Below are positions 6,110 through 7,563 of a DNA stretch of 7,563 nt, piece after piece. A program made the translations under genes and the position numbers. This DNA is from Paenibacillaceae bacterium (GTDB lineage Bacteria > Bacillota > Bacilli > Paenibacillales > YIM-B00363). The notes under the pieces are model-generated. The model searched no databases, was not told the origin of the DNA, and saw nothing but the letters and a program-made list of their open reading frames with translations. The DNA lies in the NCBI GenBank assembly GCA_018969805.1, contig JAGWXQ010000066.1:1-7563 (forward strand). The letters are read 5' to 3'. Every line of letters starts with the position of its first letter. Positions within the stretch are counted from its first letter, which is position 1.

Positions 6110-7563
6110 ATGAACCGAAATGCGTGGGCGTGTGTCGATGCGTCGATGCACGCGCGTGCGGTTACGGCGTTGCGCACACTGGCGATTGATGCGATTGAGC
6201 AAGCAAAATCCGGACATCCAGGGTTGCCGCTCGGTGCAGCACCGATGGCATATACGTTGTGGAGTGCGTTTATGCAGCACAGTCCAGAGCATCCGACATG
6301 GATCAACCGCGACCGGTTTGTACTTTCGGCAGGTCATGGATCGATGTTGTTGTATGGATTGTTGCACGTGTTTGGATACGCGGAGCCGACGATGGAGGAC
6401 ATCAAACGATTTCGACAGTGGCAATCGAAGACACCGGGCCATCCCGAATATCGGCATACCGTCGGTGTCGATGCGACGACAGGACCGCTCGGTCAAGGGC
6501 TTGCGATGGCAGTCGGGATGGCGATGGCTGAAGCGCATCTTGCGGCGGTGTACAACGAGCCACAGTTTCCGGTCATCGACCACAATACGTACGTACTGTG
6601 CGGGGACGGTGATTTGATGGAGGGCGTATCGAGCGAGGCGGCATCGCTTGCGGGCCATTTGCGGTTGCACAAGCTGATCGTGTTGTACGATTCCAACGAC
6701 ATTTCGTTAGACGGCGACTTGTCTTTGGCGTATTCAGAAAATGTGCGCATGCGCTTTCAGTCGTACGGTTGGGACGTTTTGCGCGTAGAAGACGGCAACG
6801 ACGTATTTGCGATAGCGGATGCACTGCACCAGGCAAAACAGCACGACAAACCGACACTGATCGAAGTGAAGACGATTATCGGATACGGGGCACCGAATAA
6901 GCAAGGAAAAGGCGGGCATGCCGGACCACACGGATCACCGCTTGGTGAGATGGAAGCCGCACTGACGAAGCAGGCGTATGGATGGGACGAACCCGCGTTT
7001 ACAGTTCCGGACGACGTACGGGAGCATTTTGCGATTGTGAGGCAAGAAGGCATTGCGCAAGCACAGCAGTGGCAACGCATGTTTGATGCGTATACGCAAG
7101 CGCATCCGCACAAAGCGGCGATGTGGCATGCGGCGATGGATGGAAGGAGCGACATCGATGCCCTTATCGGGCATGCACACGACACCGCACGTGCAACGCG
7201 TGCCAGCAGCGGGCACGCGTTGCAGACGATTGCCAAGAGCGTACCGCATGTGATCGGTGGATCGGCGGATTTGGAATCGTCATCGAATACGCATATGAAC
7301 GGTGCAGGTATTTTTTCTGCTGCATCGTATGCGGGGCGCAACGTATACTTTGGTGTGCGGGAGTTTGCGATGGCGGCGGCACTCAATGGAATGGCGTTGC
7401 ACGGATTGTTGCGCGTATATGGAGGAACGTTTCTCGTATTCGTGGATTACATGCGTCCTGCGATCCGTTTGGCGGCACTGATGAAACTGCCGGTGATCTA
7501 CGTATTGACGCACGATTCGATTGCGGTTGGTGAAGATGGACCGACGCACGAACCGATCGAGCA
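6110..7563 (+). CDS. tkt: Transketolase, N-terminal 484 residues (cut by window edge)
   Basis: The frame is open from ATG 6110 to the right edge and covers about three quarters of a typical 665-residue transketolase. It transfers two-carbon ketol units between sugar phosphates in the cytosolic pentose phosphate pathway, using thiamine diphosphate and a divalent metal. The N-terminal domain shows [15 protein letters not shown] (34-48), [14 protein letters not shown] (72-85), [21 protein letters not shown] (110-130) and the ThDP/metal motif [13 protein letters not shown] (165-177) ending at N196 in [15 protein letters not shown] (270-279) carries a substrate-loop His. The pyrimidine-binding domain begins near 355 and shows GGSADLESS, the catalytic Glu E418 in [13 protein letters not shown] and the [15 protein letters not shown] loop. 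The start is supported by GGGAAGGGG 7 bases upstream. All expected active-site residues in the visible part are present, so the enzyme should be functional. Upstream dyads suggest its own regulation, independent of the RND gene. Confidence 0.95.
   Translation, partial: MNRNAWACVDASMHARAVTALRTLAIDAIEQAKSGHPGLPLGAAPMAYTLWSAFMQHSPEHPTWINRDRFVLSAGHGSMLLYGLLHVFGYAEPTMEDIKRFRQWQSKTPGHPEYRHTVGVDATTGPLGQGLAMAVGMAMAEAHLAAVYNEPQFPVIDHNTYVLCGDGDLMEGVSSEAASLAGHLRLHKLIVLYDSNDISLDGDLSLAYSENVRMRFQSYGWDVLRVEDGNDVFAIADALHQAKQHDKPTLIEVKTIIGYGAPNKQGKGGHAGPHGSPLGEMEAALTKQAYGWDEPAFTVPDDVREHFAIVRQEGIAQAQQWQRMFDAYTQAHPHKAAMWHAAMDGRSDIDALIGHAHDTARATRASSGHALQTIAKSVPHVIGGSADLESSSNTHMNGAGIFSAASYAGRNVYFGVREFAMAAALNGMALHGLLRVYGGTFLVFVDYMRPAIRLAALMKLPVIYVLTHDSIAVGEDGPTHEPIE

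Noticed and set aside
1..7563. Apparent excess of GATC sites (about 48 by hand count, against about 30 for random sequence)
   Set aside because: The sites fall in ordinary codons (GATCG, ATCG contexts) and are spread out, with no origin-like cluster. It is probably genomic codon bias.

Overview
The window looks like chromosomal DNA of an endospore-forming Bacillales bacterium. The closest family matches I recognise are the secretion-stress pair CssR/CssS, the sporulation protein KbaA and a SwrC/YerP-type RND permease. All are known from Bacillus and relatives, and kbaA implies a sporulation phosphorelay. Codon use is uniform and rich in GCG, CGC, TCG and ACG. No insertion sequence, integrase, tRNA, CRISPR array or clear sign of recent transfer is visible. 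Genus is not resolved.

Layout from left to right: (1) the last 58 codons of an unidentified helical protein (2-178, +), followed by a stem-loop terminator; (2) a two-component operon, cssR-like response regulator (248-919, +) and cssS-like histidine kinase (916-2295, +), joined by a 4-bp GTGA overlap; (3) kbaA (2228-2866, -), convergent with cssS and overlapping its 3' end by 68 bp; (4) a 153-bp divergent intergenic region with strong Shine-Dalgarno sequences on both sides and candidate back-to-back promoters; (5) a 999-residue HAE1-type RND efflux permease (3020-6019, +); (6) a 90-bp gap with a promoter and three small dyads; (7) the first 484 codons of transketolase, tkt (6110 to the right edge, +).

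Functionally, CssRS should sense misfolded secreted protein at the membrane-wall interface. KbaA is a membrane protein that supports KinB signalling into sporulation. The RND permease would act at the same membrane, and transketolase is housekeeping carbon metabolism. Apart from the cssRS operon the genes are probably separate transcription units, so physical linkage is the only argument for a shared role.

I did not find a convincing undescribed system. The points most worth a second look are the antisense-encoded basic tail of KbaA inside cssS, homopolymer runs in cssS/kbaA and in the RND gene, and the cluster of dyads in front of tkt.
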